Shown here: positions 44,926 to 54,053 of the stretch, one piece after another
Layout: each line of letters begins with the position of its first letter
How positions within the stretch are numbered: the stretch's first letter is position 1
Assembly (NCBI RefSeq): GCF_007004655.1
Contig: NZ_ML660094.1
Location: 62,001-126,000 of the forward strand
Source of the DNA: Exilibacterium tricleocarpae
Lineage (GTDB): Bacteria > Pseudomonadota > Gammaproteobacteria > Pseudomonadales > Cellvibrionaceae
DNA length: 64,000 nucleotides
Reading direction: 5' to 3'
Notes under the pieces: generated by a model
The model's database searches: none
What the model was told of the DNA's origin: nothing
Seen by the model: only the letters and a program-made list of their open reading frames with translations
Translations under genes and position numbers: made by a program

Positions 44926-45615
44926 CTAGTGGGGACCGCGGGCATCGATCTCGATCACGCGATCGAGGGTTTCAAGCAAATCGGCCCGGGCTTTCAGTTT
45001 GGTGTTGCGATGCGCGTCCATATTCAGTTGTGCAAGCTGCTGCGCCCGGGCGGTCGCCGTCGCCGACAACTGTTCTGCAGTCACCACCTGATCCAGAAAA
45101 CCCGCTGCCACCGCGCGATCGGGATCGTACATCTCAGCGTTGATCACAGAGCGGTTAAAATACGCCGGCAGCAAGCGAGCCCGCGCCAGCTCGATGCCCG
45201 CCAGGTGCATGGTCATACCGATGGCAACTTCATTCAGGCCAATTTTAAAGGGGCCCGCCGCACCGATGCGGTAGTCCGCCGACAGCAACAGAAACGCCCC
45301 CTTGGCCACTGCGTGACCGCTACAGGCGACCAGCACCGGGGTGGGAAACGACAGCAGGCGCCGCGACAGGGTCGAGCCTTTTTCTACCAGCGCCATGGCC
45401 GCGTCCATGCTCTCACCCATCACTTTCAGATCGTAGCCCGCCGACAGCATGCCTGCCTGACCGGTTATCAAGACCACCGCCCGATCGCTCTCGGCCCGAT
45501 CCAGAGCCCGGTTAAATGCGTCGATCAAAGCCGGGGAAATGGCATTCACCTTACCGTTATTCAGGGTGAGGGTCGCCACCTGGGCGTCGAGGGTGTAGCT
45601 CACTAATTCACTCAT
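44926..45615 (-). CDS. enoyl-CoA hydratase/isomerase (crotonase) family protein
   Basis: A 229-aa crotonase-fold protein, slightly short for the family. It has the oxyanion-hole segment SAGYDLKVM, the second oxyanion loop around CSGHAVAKGAFLLLSADYRIG and the later FKIGLNEVAIGM. The two catalytic glutamates of true hydratases are not both evident, so an isomerase or other crotonase activity is possible. It lies 12 bases downstream of the SixA-type gene in a four-gene unit. Confidence 0.8.
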   Translation of the reverse strand: MSELVSYTLDAQVATLTLNNGKVNAISPALIDAFNRALDRAESDRAVVLITGQAGMLSAGYDLKVMGESMDAAMALVEKGSTLSRRLLSFPTPVLVACSGHAVAKGAFLLLSADYRIGAAGPFKIGLNEVAIGMTMHLAGIELARARLLPAYFNRSVINAEMYDPDRAVAAGFLDQVVTAEQLSATATARAQQLAQLNMDAHRNTKLKARADLLETLDRVIEIDARGPH

Positions 45616-45627
45616 AACATGTCCTGG

Positions 45628-46173
45628 TCAATACTGCGGGTTGTTTTTGAGACAGTCGTTCTTCGGGTAATCGAAGTAGTCCATACTGCCCCGCCCCGGC
45701 GCCAGATCGCTCCAGCGAGTGACGGGCAGCGTGAGCTTCACCATACCGCAGGTAGGCACATTGTCGATATCGCAATAGCCCAAATCATTGACAAGTTCGG
45801 TCACCGCCGGGTTGTGACCCACCAGCAGGCAGCGGGTCCAGGTGTCGTCAAACGACTGCACGCAACCAAGCAACTGCGCGCTGTCGAAGGTATACAGGGA
45901 TTCGTCATACCGAATGGCGTCCGGCGCAAACCCCAATGCCGCGGCCAGGGCCCGGGCTGTGGCCGCAGCGCGCAACGCGACGCTGGCGACGATCGCCTGC
46001 GGGATATCACCCCGGCGGCGCAGCCGTTCACCCATCTGTGGGGCATCGGCAAGGCCGCGTCGGTTCAATGGGCGATCGCGATCGCCAAGTCCGGGGTCGG
46101 CCCAACTGGACTTGGCGTGGCGAACCACAAGCAGCGTTTTCACCGGACCATCATTTGAGCAGCGGGTGGTCAT
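45628..46173 (-). CDS. SixA-type phosphohistidine phosphatase
   Basis: A 181-aa member of the histidine phosphatase superfamily with the VVRHAKSSW motif (RHG variant), a second His in LLVGHNPAVT and the short all-in-one fold of SixA. SixA removes phosphate from the HPt domain of ArcB or the nitrogen PTS. The gene begins at ATG 46173, overlapping the DUF5062 gene by 23 bases, or at a GTG ten codons downstream that gives a more typical N-terminus. Confidence 0.85.
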   Translation of the reverse strand: MTTRCSNDGPVKTLLVVRHAKSSWADPGLGDRDRPLNRRGLADAPQMGERLRRRGDIPQAIVASVALRAAATARALAAALGFAPDAIRYDESLYTFDSAQLLGCVQSFDDTWTRCLLVGHNPAVTELVNDLGYCDIDNVPTCGMVKLTLPVTRWSDLAPGRGSMDYFDYPKNDCLKNNPQY

Positions 46174-46414
46174 CGGGCAACTGCCGGGATATCCACAGCG
46201 CCAGCTTGTGTTTCATCAACGGCTCGCTTTCCTGTCCCTTGGCCAGCGGTTGAATCAGTTTGTCGTGCACCAGCAGCCGGTACAGGTACTCCACCTTCTG
46301 TTTGACGGAATCGGTGCTTTCAAAGCGACCGGCATGACGTTTTTCAGCATACAGCGCGCCCACCCGCAACGCCTCTTTGAGTAACTGTTGTTCATTTTTC
46401 AGCTTTTTCGACAT
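46151..46414 (-). CDS. DUF5062 family protein
   Basis: An 87-aa helical protein (MSKKLKNEQQLLKEALRVG, VEYLYRLLVHDKLIQPLA, MKHKLALWISRQLP) matching the DUF5062 family common in Vibrio, Shewanella and relatives. No function is known. The ATG at 46414 lies 11 bases after the GNAT stop, with GGGA before it. It is part of the GNAT-DUF5062-SixA-crotonase unit. Confidence 0.8.
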   Translation of the reverse strand: MSKKLKNEQQLLKEALRVGALYAEKRHAGRFESTDSVKQKVEYLYRLLVHDKLIQPLAKGQESEPLMKHKLALWISRQLPDDHPLLK

Positions 46415-46425
46415 TGCTGTGTCCC

Positions 46426-46956
46426 TTAATAATCCTTGATTGGGTTCTTCCTTTCGACGTTGGCCCCCGACGACATCAAGGGCTTCTCCCAAAACAACGC
46501 CCGACCGGTGGCGGGACTCAGTTCGTAACCCGCAAAGCCGAACTTTCTATAGGCCTGTTGTGCAGTCTTATTCCCCTCCAGCACTTCGAGAGTCAGCTTA
46601 CAGCAACCGCGTTCACGGGCGCACTCTTCCACCAGTGCCAACATGCGACGGCTCAGCCCGCGACCGCGGTAGGCGGGCAACACCGTCACATCGTGAATGT
46701 TCATCAACGGCTGGCATTGAAACGTGGAAAACCCCTCAAAACAGTTGATCAGCCCGGCCGGTTCAGCGCCGGCAAACGCCAGCACCGACAAGGCCGTGGG
46801 CACTTGTGCCAGGCGCTCCACCAGTTGGGTTTTTACGCGTTCGGGGAGATCGCGGCCACCTCCCATGGGATCGAGCGCGTAGGCACTCATCAGGGTAACG
46901 ATGGCCGCCGCATGGGACGGCTTCCGATAGTCGGCAACAACCAGGGTTATATCCAC
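46426..46956 (-). CDS. GNAT-family N-acetyltransferase
   Basis: A 176-aa single-domain GNAT protein with the acetyl-CoA pyrophosphate loop YRGRGLSRRM and the C-terminal KTAQQAYRKFGFAGYELSP. The acceptor is unknown. It starts at GTG with GAGGCTGAA upstream and leads the four-gene unit down to 44926. Confidence 0.85.
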   Translation of the reverse strand: MDITLVVADYRKPSHAAAIVTLMSAYALDPMGGGRDLPERVKTQLVERLAQVPTALSVLAFAGAEPAGLINCFEGFSTFQCQPLMNIHDVTVLPAYRGRGLSRRMLALVEECARERGCCKLTLEVLEGNKTAQQAYRKFGFAGYELSPATGRALFWEKPLMSSGANVERKNPIKDY

Positions 46957-47264
46957 TTCAGCCTCTGTTCGAATGAGTTAGGAACACCTCGATTGGCACT
47001 TGAGGTATCGTGCAGATAATGATTTGAAAAACCGCTTAGCGCAACCGCTCGTATACGCATTTCTATGATTGTGAGTCTGTGAGGCTGGGCGCCTGCGCTG
47101 TTGCTTCATATAATAGAAGTAACGAGGCAGAACACGGCAGGCCGCTTGCGGTCCAAGACTTAAACATTCACGACGTGAATCCAATGATCACAAATATAAA
47201 TTTCAAATATATCGGTTGGATTCGCAGAATAAACCTTCGGGTACCTGAGGCGGGTCACTGAGCA
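46957..47264. promoter_or_regulatory. divergent promoter region with a TATAAT -10 box
   Basis: This 308-base spacer separates the GNAT unit (minus) from the alcohol dehydrogenase gene (plus). A perfect TATAAT is at 47109-47114 on the plus strand, about 150 bases before the dehydrogenase ATG; no good -35 lies 16-18 bases upstream. No gene was found here. Confidence 0.35.
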
Positions 47265-48443
47265 ATGAAGTCGTTTACCTTCAACACCACCCCATCGATT
47301 ATCTGCGAACCCGGCGCCATCGGCCGTATCGGCGATATCTGCCGGCGCCATCGCATCAGCCGGCTGCTGATCGTGACCGATCAGGGCATTCTCGACAACG
47401 ATCTGCTGGGACCGCTATTGGGCGCACTGAGCCGGGCGCAAGTCTCTTATATGACCTACGCCGACGTACAGGCGGACCCGCCGGAGGACACGGTGCTGCG
47501 AGCTTTGCGCCAGGCCCAGACCAACAACACCGACGGTGTGGTGGGTTTCGGCGGCGGCAGCTCCATGGACACCGCCAAACTGGTGGCCCTGATGATGGGG
47601 TCCGGCGAGAGTCTGGCGGAAATCTACGGCGTCGACAACGCCAGCGGGCAGCGCCTGCCGCTGATTCAGGTGCCCACGACTGCCGGCACCGGCTCGGAAG
47701 TGACTCCCATCGCCATTGTCACCACCGGTGACACCACTAAGACCGCTGTCGTGGCCCAGCAGCTGATGCCGGATGTCACTATCCTGGACCCCGAACTCAG
47801 TCTCGGCCTGCCACCCCTGGTCAGCGCTGCCACCGGTATTGACGCCATGGTCCATGCCATCGAGGCTTTTACCAGCGCCCGGCTCAAAAACCCCTATTCC
47901 GATATGCTGGCGCAGCAGGCCCTGAACTTATTAGCGGGCAATATTCGCGACGCCGTGCACCGCGGCGATTCACTGGCCACCCGCCAGGCCATGTTATTGG
48001 GGGCCTGCCTGGCCGGCCAGGCCTTCGCCAACGCCCCGGTGGCCGCGGTACATGCCCTCGCCTATCCGCTCGGCGGCCACTACCATATCCCCCATGGATT
48101 AAGTAACGCCCTGATGCTGCCTCACGTGCTGCGCTTTAACTGCGAGGCCGTTGACGCCGCGCGGCAGTATGCGCAGCTGGCACCGATTATCATGGAACGC
48201 CATATCCCACTGCCGGCCAGCGACGGGGAGCGACGGCACCTGGCCGGGGAAATGATCGACCACCTGGTGGCCCTGATTGCCGATCTGGCGCTGCCAAACA
48301 CCCTCGCGGCAATGGATATCCAGGAACAGGAACTGCCGATGCTGGCGGAAAACGCCATGCAACAGCAGCGGCTGCTGGTCAACAACCCGCGGGAAGTTAA
48401 CTACGAGAACGCCTTGAATATTTACCGTGCCGCCTACACCTGA
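47265..48443 (+). CDS. iron-containing alcohol dehydrogenase
   Basis: A 392-aa group III alcohol dehydrogenase with GFGGGSSMDTAK for NAD(P) binding, PTTAGTGSEVT and the iron ligands in GIDAMVHAIEAF, HALAYPLGGHYHIPHG (His cluster) and its surroundings. It interconverts an alcohol and aldehyde; physiological substrate unknown. Its last 17 bases overlap the thioesterase gene, hinting at a shared pathway for short-chain acids or alcohols. Confidence 0.93.
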   Translation: MKSFTFNTTPSIICEPGAIGRIGDICRRHRISRLLIVTDQGILDNDLLGPLLGALSRAQVSYMTYADVQADPPEDTVLRALRQAQTNNTDGVVGFGGGSSMDTAKLVALMMGSGESLAEIYGVDNASGQRLPLIQVPTTAGTGSEVTPIAIVTTGDTTKTAVVAQQLMPDVTILDPELSLGLPPLVSAATGIDAMVHAIEAFTSARLKNPYSDMLAQQALNLLAGNIRDAVHRGDSLATRQAMLLGACLAGQAFANAPVAAVHALAYPLGGHYHIPHGLSNALMLPHVLRFNCEAVDAARQYAQLAPIIMERHIPLPASDGERRHLAGEMIDHLVALIADLALPNTLAAMDIQEQELPMLAENAMQQQRLLVNNPREVNYENALNIYRAAYT

Positions 48444-48873
48444 CATTCCCGTGCCCAGCCGCGTCGACTATCGGTATTTTGTACCGATAACCACACGCTG
48501 GATGGATAATGACGTCTACGGCCATGTCAATAACGTGGTGTACTACGCTTACTTCGACACCATTGCCAACCGCTTTTTGATCGAAAAAGGCGGCCTGGAT
48601 ATCCACGCCGGCCCGGTCATCGGCCTGGTGGTAAACTCTCAGTGCCGCTATCGGGAGGCTGTCGCCTTCCCGGATCAGTTGGATGGCGGTTTCCGCGTCA
48701 ACCGCGTCGGCAGCAGTTCGGTTGAATACGGCCTGGGTATCTTCAAGGCGGGGCAGGACCGGGCCTGTGCCTCAGGCACGTTCACCCATGTATTTGTCGA
48801 GCGGGAGACCCGCAAACCGGCCCCCATTACCGGGCGCCTGCGCGAAGCGCTACTGGCGGCTTGTCACAATTGA
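48427..48873 (+). CDS. acyl-CoA thioesterase, 4-hydroxybenzoyl-CoA type hot-dog fold
   Basis: A 148-aa hot-dog-fold thioesterase with the catalytic RWMDNDVYGHVNNVVYYAYF signature (Asp in the D-x-x-G-H-x-N motif). Such enzymes hydrolyse short acyl-CoAs. The frame begins at GTG 48427, which overlaps the dehydrogenase; a second GTG at 48451 is also possible. Confidence 0.9.
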   Translation: MPPTPDIPVPSRVDYRYFVPITTRWMDNDVYGHVNNVVYYAYFDTIANRFLIEKGGLDIHAGPVIGLVVNSQCRYREAVAFPDQLDGGFRVNRVGSSSVEYGLGIFKAGQDRACASGTFTHVFVERETRKPAPITGRLREALLAACHN

Positions 48874-48944
48874 TCTATACACTTCAAGCTGCCGTACCAT
48901 AGAGAGCACCGGGCGGCGTATTTCACACGAAGGGTCGAAGGGAA

Positions 48945-49871
48945 ATGATCGAACGAAAAGGATTCGGCACCTTCAGCCCGACCACACACCACCCACAACG
49001 ACCATTGGCCATGATGATACGCGCGCGATCCAAAGTTCAACTGACATGCCTGCTGTTGGTCTGCCTCCTGTTTACCGGTTGCTCCACCAAACTCACCTAC
49101 AACTTTCTCGACTGGTGGATGGGCTGGCTGGTGCGCGACTATGTTACCCTCGAACGGGATCAGCGGCGCCAGGTCAAGGCCGCTATCGACAGCTTTCACC
49201 GCTGGCATCGCAGCGAACAGCTGCCCGCTTATGCGGACGCCCTGGAGCAGTTGCGGGACACTTTGTCGCGACCGGCGGTGAGCAGCGCCCAGCTCGAAGC
49301 CCACGGTATCCGCATGAGCGAGTTCTGGGATGCCGCGCTCGACCAACTCACGGCCCCGGCCGTTGCTCTGGCGGCATCGCTTTCCGACAAGCAGATACAG
49401 CAGGTGTACGACAATCTGGAAAAAAAGCGCTTGGAGTACCTGGAAGAATACGCACTTCCCGACCCGCAGGAACGACAGGAAAAACGGGTGGACAGAACCC
49501 GGGACGTCCTCCAATCCTGGCTTGGCCGACTGGACGATAAGCAGAAACAGCTGATTGAAGACTGGAGTAAAACGATACAACCAACGGCAAAACTCTCCGG
49601 CGACCTGCGGCAGCAGTGGCAGGAAGAACTCAAACAGGTATTACCCTATCGCGACCAGGCGCAGTTTCTGGAGGAGAATATAGAGAGGTTGATGTTTTAC
49701 CCCGAAGAGCGCTGGCCGCAAGCTTATCGGGACGCGATAGCCCACAACCAGCAACGCACCTTTGAACTGGTGATCCAGCTCAATGCCTCACTGACGGACA
49801 AGCAACGGCAGCGGCGCGATAAAACCTTCCAGCGCTACATCGACGACTTTCGCGAGTTGGCAGAGAAATAA
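48945..49871 (+). CDS. DUF6279-like lipoprotein
   Basis: A lipoprotein with LLLVCLLFTGC as lipobox, then KLTYNFLDWWMGWLVRDYVTL, and a long helical body ending in DDFRELAEK. These features match the DUF6279 family of lipoproteins of unknown function. The open frame starts at ATG 48945 with AAGGGAA before it, but two ATGs at 49011 and 49014 would give a more usual signal peptide length; the longer form is kept as an upper limit. Confidence 0.75.
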   Translation: MIERKGFGTFSPTTHHPQRPLAMMIRARSKVQLTCLLLVCLLFTGCSTKLTYNFLDWWMGWLVRDYVTLERDQRRQVKAAIDSFHRWHRSEQLPAYADALEQLRDTLSRPAVSSAQLEAHGIRMSEFWDAALDQLTAPAVALAASLSDKQIQQVYDNLEKKRLEYLEEYALPDPQERQEKRVDRTRDVLQSWLGRLDDKQKQLIEDWSKTIQPTAKLSGDLRQQWQEELKQVLPYRDQAQFLEENIERLMFYPEERWPQAYRDAIAHNQQRTFELVIQLNASLTDKQRQRRDKTFQRYIDDFRELAEK

Positions 49872-50032
49872 CGGCAGCACGGCAAATTCAACGTCGCTTT
49901 GTGCAGCACCTGGCAGCTCTAAGATTTCTCTATTGATGAGTCGGCGGCCAGGTCGATACATACCCACTGGACGAACGTGCCGAGCCTGCCGGCGATTGGC
50001 GTCCCACCGGCACATAATGTCGGTTTATGTTT

Positions 50033-50935
50033 CTAGGTTTTAAGTTTTCGAGCCAGCGTATTTCTCGATATACCCAATCGTCTCGCAGCCTCGGCTTTAT
50101 TGCCATCACAGCGGTGAATGGCCTCGTCGACCACCATCTGTTCAAAAACAGACGCCGTTTTCTTCAGGGGAACCAGGTTGGGGGAAAACAACAGAGTCTT
50201 CATCCTATTGATCTTTCTGTGTTCCTCCGTCTTTGGAATCAAAGCCAGGAGCCGAAACATATGGGGTTGACTTTCAGTCCACAGCAGCACAAACAACAAC
50301 AGATTAATAGTCAGCGACACGATACCGGCAGCATTTATGGGTATATTCATTTGCATAAACGCCAGCACTGTCGACACGGCCAAAATGCTTGGTCCAGTGG
50401 CGACCGCCAGCACAAATGCGCGGCGCTGCCTGACACGATCAGGATTGGTGCGGGTGCAATAGATCATGATCACCAGGCTGCCAATAAGCGCCGTGAATAT
50501 GGTGAGCTTGATCAACCAATAGGCAGGTCCCGGTATCCGGGTTATTGAATAACCAATACTTTCGACATCGGCAATGGCAAACTTGGGGATGGCGACGATC
50601 GTTATACACACTATTGCACAGGCTAAAATCACATAAGTGACTGTTTTCTTTAGATATCCCCCGATTTCCAGGGACAGGCCCAGCAGCGCCAGGCAAGTGC
50701 CTATGGCAAAGATGTAGTAAGCCGTCAGGTAAACAGCCCCAGCCCTGGGATTGGCGACAAAGGAAAAGCTGGCCAGCTCAGCCAGGTTCAGGCCCAACAG
50801 TGCGATCAAAAACCCCCACATCCAGGGATTTATTGATCGCAATGCGTGCCTGGCTACCCAAAAAATAATAACCTTCAAAGCCAACGCAAATATGCTTGGC
50901 AATGCATAGATTAGTAAATCATCCCCGCTTGACAT
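50033..50935 (-). CDS. multi-pass membrane protein with C-terminal Fis-type HTH
   Basis: A 300-aa protein with about seven transmembrane helices in residues 5-230 and a cytoplasmic C-terminus containing an HTH_8/Fis motif (DEAIHRCDGNKAEAARRLGI then SRNTLARKLK). This is a rare design: a one-component regulator whose DNA-binding end sits on a multi-helix membrane domain, so a lipid or hydrophobic signal sensed in the membrane is plausible. Its ATG lies 25 bases inside the KAS III gene on the same strand, which makes the two one unit. It was not assigned to a named family. Confidence 0.72.
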   Translation of the reverse strand: MSSGDDLLIYALPSIFALALKVIIFWVARHALRSINPWMWGFLIALLGLNLAELASFSFVANPRAGAVYLTAYYIFAIGTCLALLGLSLEIGGYLKKTVTYVILACAIVCITIVAIPKFAIADVESIGYSITRIPGPAYWLIKLTIFTALIGSLVIMIYCTRTNPDRVRQRRAFVLAVATGPSILAVSTVLAFMQMNIPINAAGIVSLTINLLLFVLLWTESQPHMFRLLALIPKTEEHRKINRMKTLLFSPNLVPLKKTASVFEQMVVDEAIHRCDGNKAEAARRLGISRNTLARKLKT

Positions 50936-51909
50936 ATAGACAGTCCGCTCCCTGCTCCCAGAACCAGCAACTTATCACCGCGCTTGGGGCGATTCAACGC
51001 CATATTTACCGGAATGCTAGCACTGGTCAGGTTGCCGAGAAAATCATACGTGATAGGGGCACAATTTAAATCTAAATCCGCCGCACTAGTCAATTGTTTA
51101 TGTGGTATGGCACCTACTTGGTGGCAATACATTACATCAATATCCGTTGGCGACCAATTCAAGGCCCGATAAGTCTTATCGATAAGCTTTTTGTGCAGCC
51201 CCACAAATACGCGACTGATGAGTCCCATTATCATCTGTCCCTCGACACCAGCCTGGGTGTGGCGATAGTAGCAGAGCTCGGCATGCTGGCCCTCCGAACG
51301 CATCTCCATCCACTGCCAGCCGCTGTGGGCGGTACCGCGCTGTACCACCATAGCGCCACCGGCATCACCGACCGTCAGGCTGCCTATCCATCGCTTGAAT
51401 TCCTCCTTATTATTGGTGCGCTTGATCTGCTCGATGGCCTCGAGCATTACCCGGCTCGGTTTCTCACCCGTGCAAACCAGCACATTGTCGACCGCACCAT
51501 TGCTGATAAAGCTGTCGGCAATTGCCAGGCCGTTCATAAAGCCGTGGCAGGCGTTGGTCACATCGAGCACCGTGGCCCGCGTGGCCCCGAGTTCAGTCTG
51601 TACCCGGTGGGCCGTAGCCGGCTCCTGCCAGTCCCTGTCGATACCACAGTACAGAATCATATCGATTTCGCCCGCTTCCAGCCCGGCGTCTTCCAGGGCG
51701 TTGTGGGAAGCTGCAATTGCCATGTCCGAAGGCAGGGTCCTGGCATCGGATATTCGTCTCTCTTTGATACCTATACATTTCGATATGTAGTTTTTGGGTG
51801 CACCAAATCTGGTGCTGTCGATTTCATCCATCAGGCTCTCCGATGTCACGCGGTCGGGCGGCAGGAAGGCGCCAATGCCTGCAATCCGAGAATTTCCTTT
51901 AATTTCCAT
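50911..51909 (-). CDS. beta-ketoacyl-ACP synthase III-like enzyme
   Basis: A 332-aa thiolase-fold KAS III homologue with the complete Cys-His-Asn triad: C121 (DVTNACHGF), H263 (YCHQVG) and N293 (FLGNLTSASIPV). C-terminal GAGSGLSICQAG is also as in the family. FabH starts fatty-acid synthesis, but its relatives (PqsD, DarB, CerJ) make signals or secondary metabolites. The lack of neighbouring fab genes and the tight link to a membrane HTH protein favour a specialised role. AGGAG lies eight bases before the ATG. Confidence 0.88.
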   Translation of the reverse strand: MEIKGNSRIAGIGAFLPPDRVTSESLMDEIDSTRFGAPKNYISKCIGIKERRISDARTLPSDMAIAASHNALEDAGLEAGEIDMILYCGIDRDWQEPATAHRVQTELGATRATVLDVTNACHGFMNGLAIADSFISNGAVDNVLVCTGEKPSRVMLEAIEQIKRTNNKEEFKRWIGSLTVGDAGGAMVVQRGTAHSGWQWMEMRSEGQHAELCYYRHTQAGVEGQMIMGLISRVFVGLHKKLIDKTYRALNWSPTDIDVMYCHQVGAIPHKQLTSAADLDLNCAPITYDFLGNLTSASIPVNMALNRPKRGDKLLVLGAGSGLSICQAGMIY

Positions 51910-52580
51910 AGCTTACACTCCTATCAATTTTTGGGTAGGTGGTTTTTTGTTGTCACAGCATAAATTTTTTGCCTGTCCAAAAACGGACGGGGCATATCAA
52001 TTTACCGCCATATTGACAGTTACTTCATCTTGTATTTAAACACTAGTTGTAGATGGGGGGCTCAGTATTCTGTTGCCATCTGACGGCGATCACTTGTGCG
52101 CCAAAAAACAAACGATGTGGAGGGGTTACCGGGTATCACGGCTGGAAAAGCGTGACTCAGACAACCCGGCACCGGGCAATGTCACTGACGCAACAATTGC
52201 GGCCGGCGGTGCAAAAGGGGGCGACGGGTATCTCAGGGCGGCGCACGTTCCAGCTGCTCATTTATTAACCTGGTTGCCCCGATCTATCGGGCAAAAAGCC
52301 AGTCGATTGATGCGCTGGTCAGCGCCGAAGTTTACGCCGCCATGCCCCAGGTATACCGGCCAGACACGATGGGCCGGTTACCCGTACCAACCCGCCGGCA
52401 ACAGCCTGTTTTCGATTCCGGGTGCAGGAGGGTTTATTGTCGATAACGCTGATCAAGCCTGCCGGCGGCGCAGACCGACAGCGCCGGCGGCCCCGGCCAG
52501 TCAAGACGGCACCGGGAAAACACCGAGCGCAGGTCGGTTCTGGAACACCGAAATCATCACCCTATATATAGAGAGTCATC
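51910..52580. promoter_or_regulatory. divergent spacer between KAS III and LuxR-type genes
   Basis: No gene is trusted in these 671 bases. A small palindrome GTCCAAAAACGGAC lies near 51980 and is the best operator candidate. Open frames further right have no family look. A CTATATATAG string just before the LuxR start could be a -10. Confidence 0.4.
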
Positions 52581-53447
52581 ATGCTTGAAAAGATACTAAA
52601 CAAAAAGGCCGAACCTGATGCGCCCACCGGCGCCGCCGATCGTATGGCCGCGGTATCGCCAGACAAAGTCAGCCTGTTTTTCGGCAGTGAGGAGTCCGAT
52701 GAAATACTGTTGGAGCGGTTGAAAATCGAGCGCAACCTCTATCGCGTGCTGGACGGCTCGGAAACCCCGAGACACCTGGCGCAACAGGTACTGGCGGCGA
52801 TACAGGACTGGGGGTTCTGCGATTATTCGTTTATGCGCTTCGACACCGTGAACCTGGGCGACGATCGCCTGGCCCTGATGCCGGTGATCGTGATGGCCAG
52901 CCATCCGGGCAACAGCGGGCTGCGCTTGCTGGTCACCGCCGGCGATATCCGGGCCCGACACCTGGCCCGGATATACTATGCCCTGACCTGCCTGCCGGCG
53001 GAGATGTTCGGCAAACTCGATGGCCGGTACTTACTGATGGCCAGCACCAGCACCGACAATTACACCGTCTCAACGGGTCAACCTGACATCGATCGGGCCC
53101 TCAGCCTGTCGACCGTGGACAACGACGAGGGCCAGCAGTACTTGATCACGGCACTGGCCAACAAAATCGAAGGCATCGGCAAGAGTAAATTTGCCACCGT
53201 TTTCAAGCACAGTGAAGGCACCGATATAAACCCGCGCCCGCGGCGCCTGATCAAGGCTCTGGCACAGCAGGATGTCACCCTGCGCGATGCCGCGGCATTG
53301 CTGAACGTCAGTCACGATACGGTAAACAAGCATATCGCGGCGGCAAAACAGGCCCTCGGGACCAAAACCATTGCAGCCACAATCTGGGAGGCGGCAAAGC
53401 GAGGGTTGATTGACGATAGCAGCGAAGAGTTCATCAGTGATAAGTGA
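52581..53447 (+). CDS. LuxR-type transcriptional regulator
   Basis: A 288-aa protein whose C-terminal part (about 225-285) contains a GerE-like HTH (LAQQDVTLRDAAALLNVSHD then TVNKHIAAAKQALG). The N-terminal part (about 45-190) has the rough length and DWGFCDYSFMRF pattern of autoinducer-binding domains, though without the canonical W/Y/D residues, so the ligand may be different or absent. It is divergent from the KAS III unit and no luxI is nearby, so it would be a LuxR solo. Confidence 0.7.
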   Translation: MLEKILNKKAEPDAPTGAADRMAAVSPDKVSLFFGSEESDEILLERLKIERNLYRVLDGSETPRHLAQQVLAAIQDWGFCDYSFMRFDTVNLGDDRLALMPVIVMASHPGNSGLRLLVTAGDIRARHLARIYYALTCLPAEMFGKLDGRYLLMASTSTDNYTVSTGQPDIDRALSLSTVDNDEGQQYLITALANKIEGIGKSKFATVFKHSEGTDINPRPRRLIKALAQQDVTLRDAAALLNVSHDTVNKHIAAAKQALGTKTIAATIWEAAKRGLIDDSSEEFISDK

Positions 53448-53659
53448 CGACTGTCACTGTTGGCGGTCCCGATGAAGCGGCGATAGATATCGGCGAACGG
53501 GCAGTAGCAAATGCGAAAATTGATGTAGATTCAAGGGAAATCGTGACGGTGTGGCCAGGTGCACCCAAAAAAGACCAGGGTATGTTTATCTATCCGGTCG
53601 AAAAAGTTGCGCCTCAGTCACTTCACAATCTAACAGGGCCACCAACAACCACCCGCTGA
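53444..53659 (+). CDS. possible small protein after the LuxR-type gene
   Basis: A 71-aa open frame starting at a GTG that overlaps the LuxR stop. It has no family resemblance (MTTVTVGGPDEAAIDIGER at the start) and no ribosome binding site. Overlap with an upstream gene is the only support. Confidence 0.25.
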   Translation: MTTVTVGGPDEAAIDIGERAVANAKIDVDSREIVTVWPGAPKKDQGMFIYPVEKVAPQSLHNLTGPPTTTR

Positions 53660-54053
53660 GTAGCACAAATGGCAACTGCCGGCAAAAGCGAAGCATTCAG
53701 CGAACCAAAAGCTTTTGATGTTACCGGCCGTCGCAGGCGGTGCTATTTGTGAAAAGCCCGCAGCCGGCCTCGAACCACTGCCCTGATAAGCACCTGACAC
53801 CACTTTTTATTGATTGCTTTTCGAAGACTCCGTATGATTCCGTCGCGTAAATGGTAAACCGTTTTGCCGCTGGGGCGGCGCTCCCTTAAAGTACGGGGCC
53901 ATCTTAAGACCTGTCGATGGAAAGACCAGGACCGGCAGTTTTATCCTGCAAATACCTTCGATATATTCGTTGCCGGTATCATCGGCTTTTTACCTATAAT
54001 CGCCCGACGGCAAACGAATACCCGAAACATCCACTTATCAGGACAGTCTGGCT
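53660..54053. promoter_or_regulatory. spacer with the leucyl aminopeptidase promoter
   Basis: No gene is seen in 394 bases. A perfect TATAAT at 53995-54000 lies 54 bases before the aminopeptidase ATG; the best -35 candidate (TTGCCG) is 19 bases upstream, which is a little long. Confidence 0.4.

Noticed and set aside
52073-52588. A 171-codon open frame in the KAS III/LuxR spacer.
   Set aside because: It has no ribosome binding site, shows low-complexity basic/Pro composition, and overlaps the start of the LuxR gene in a different frame.
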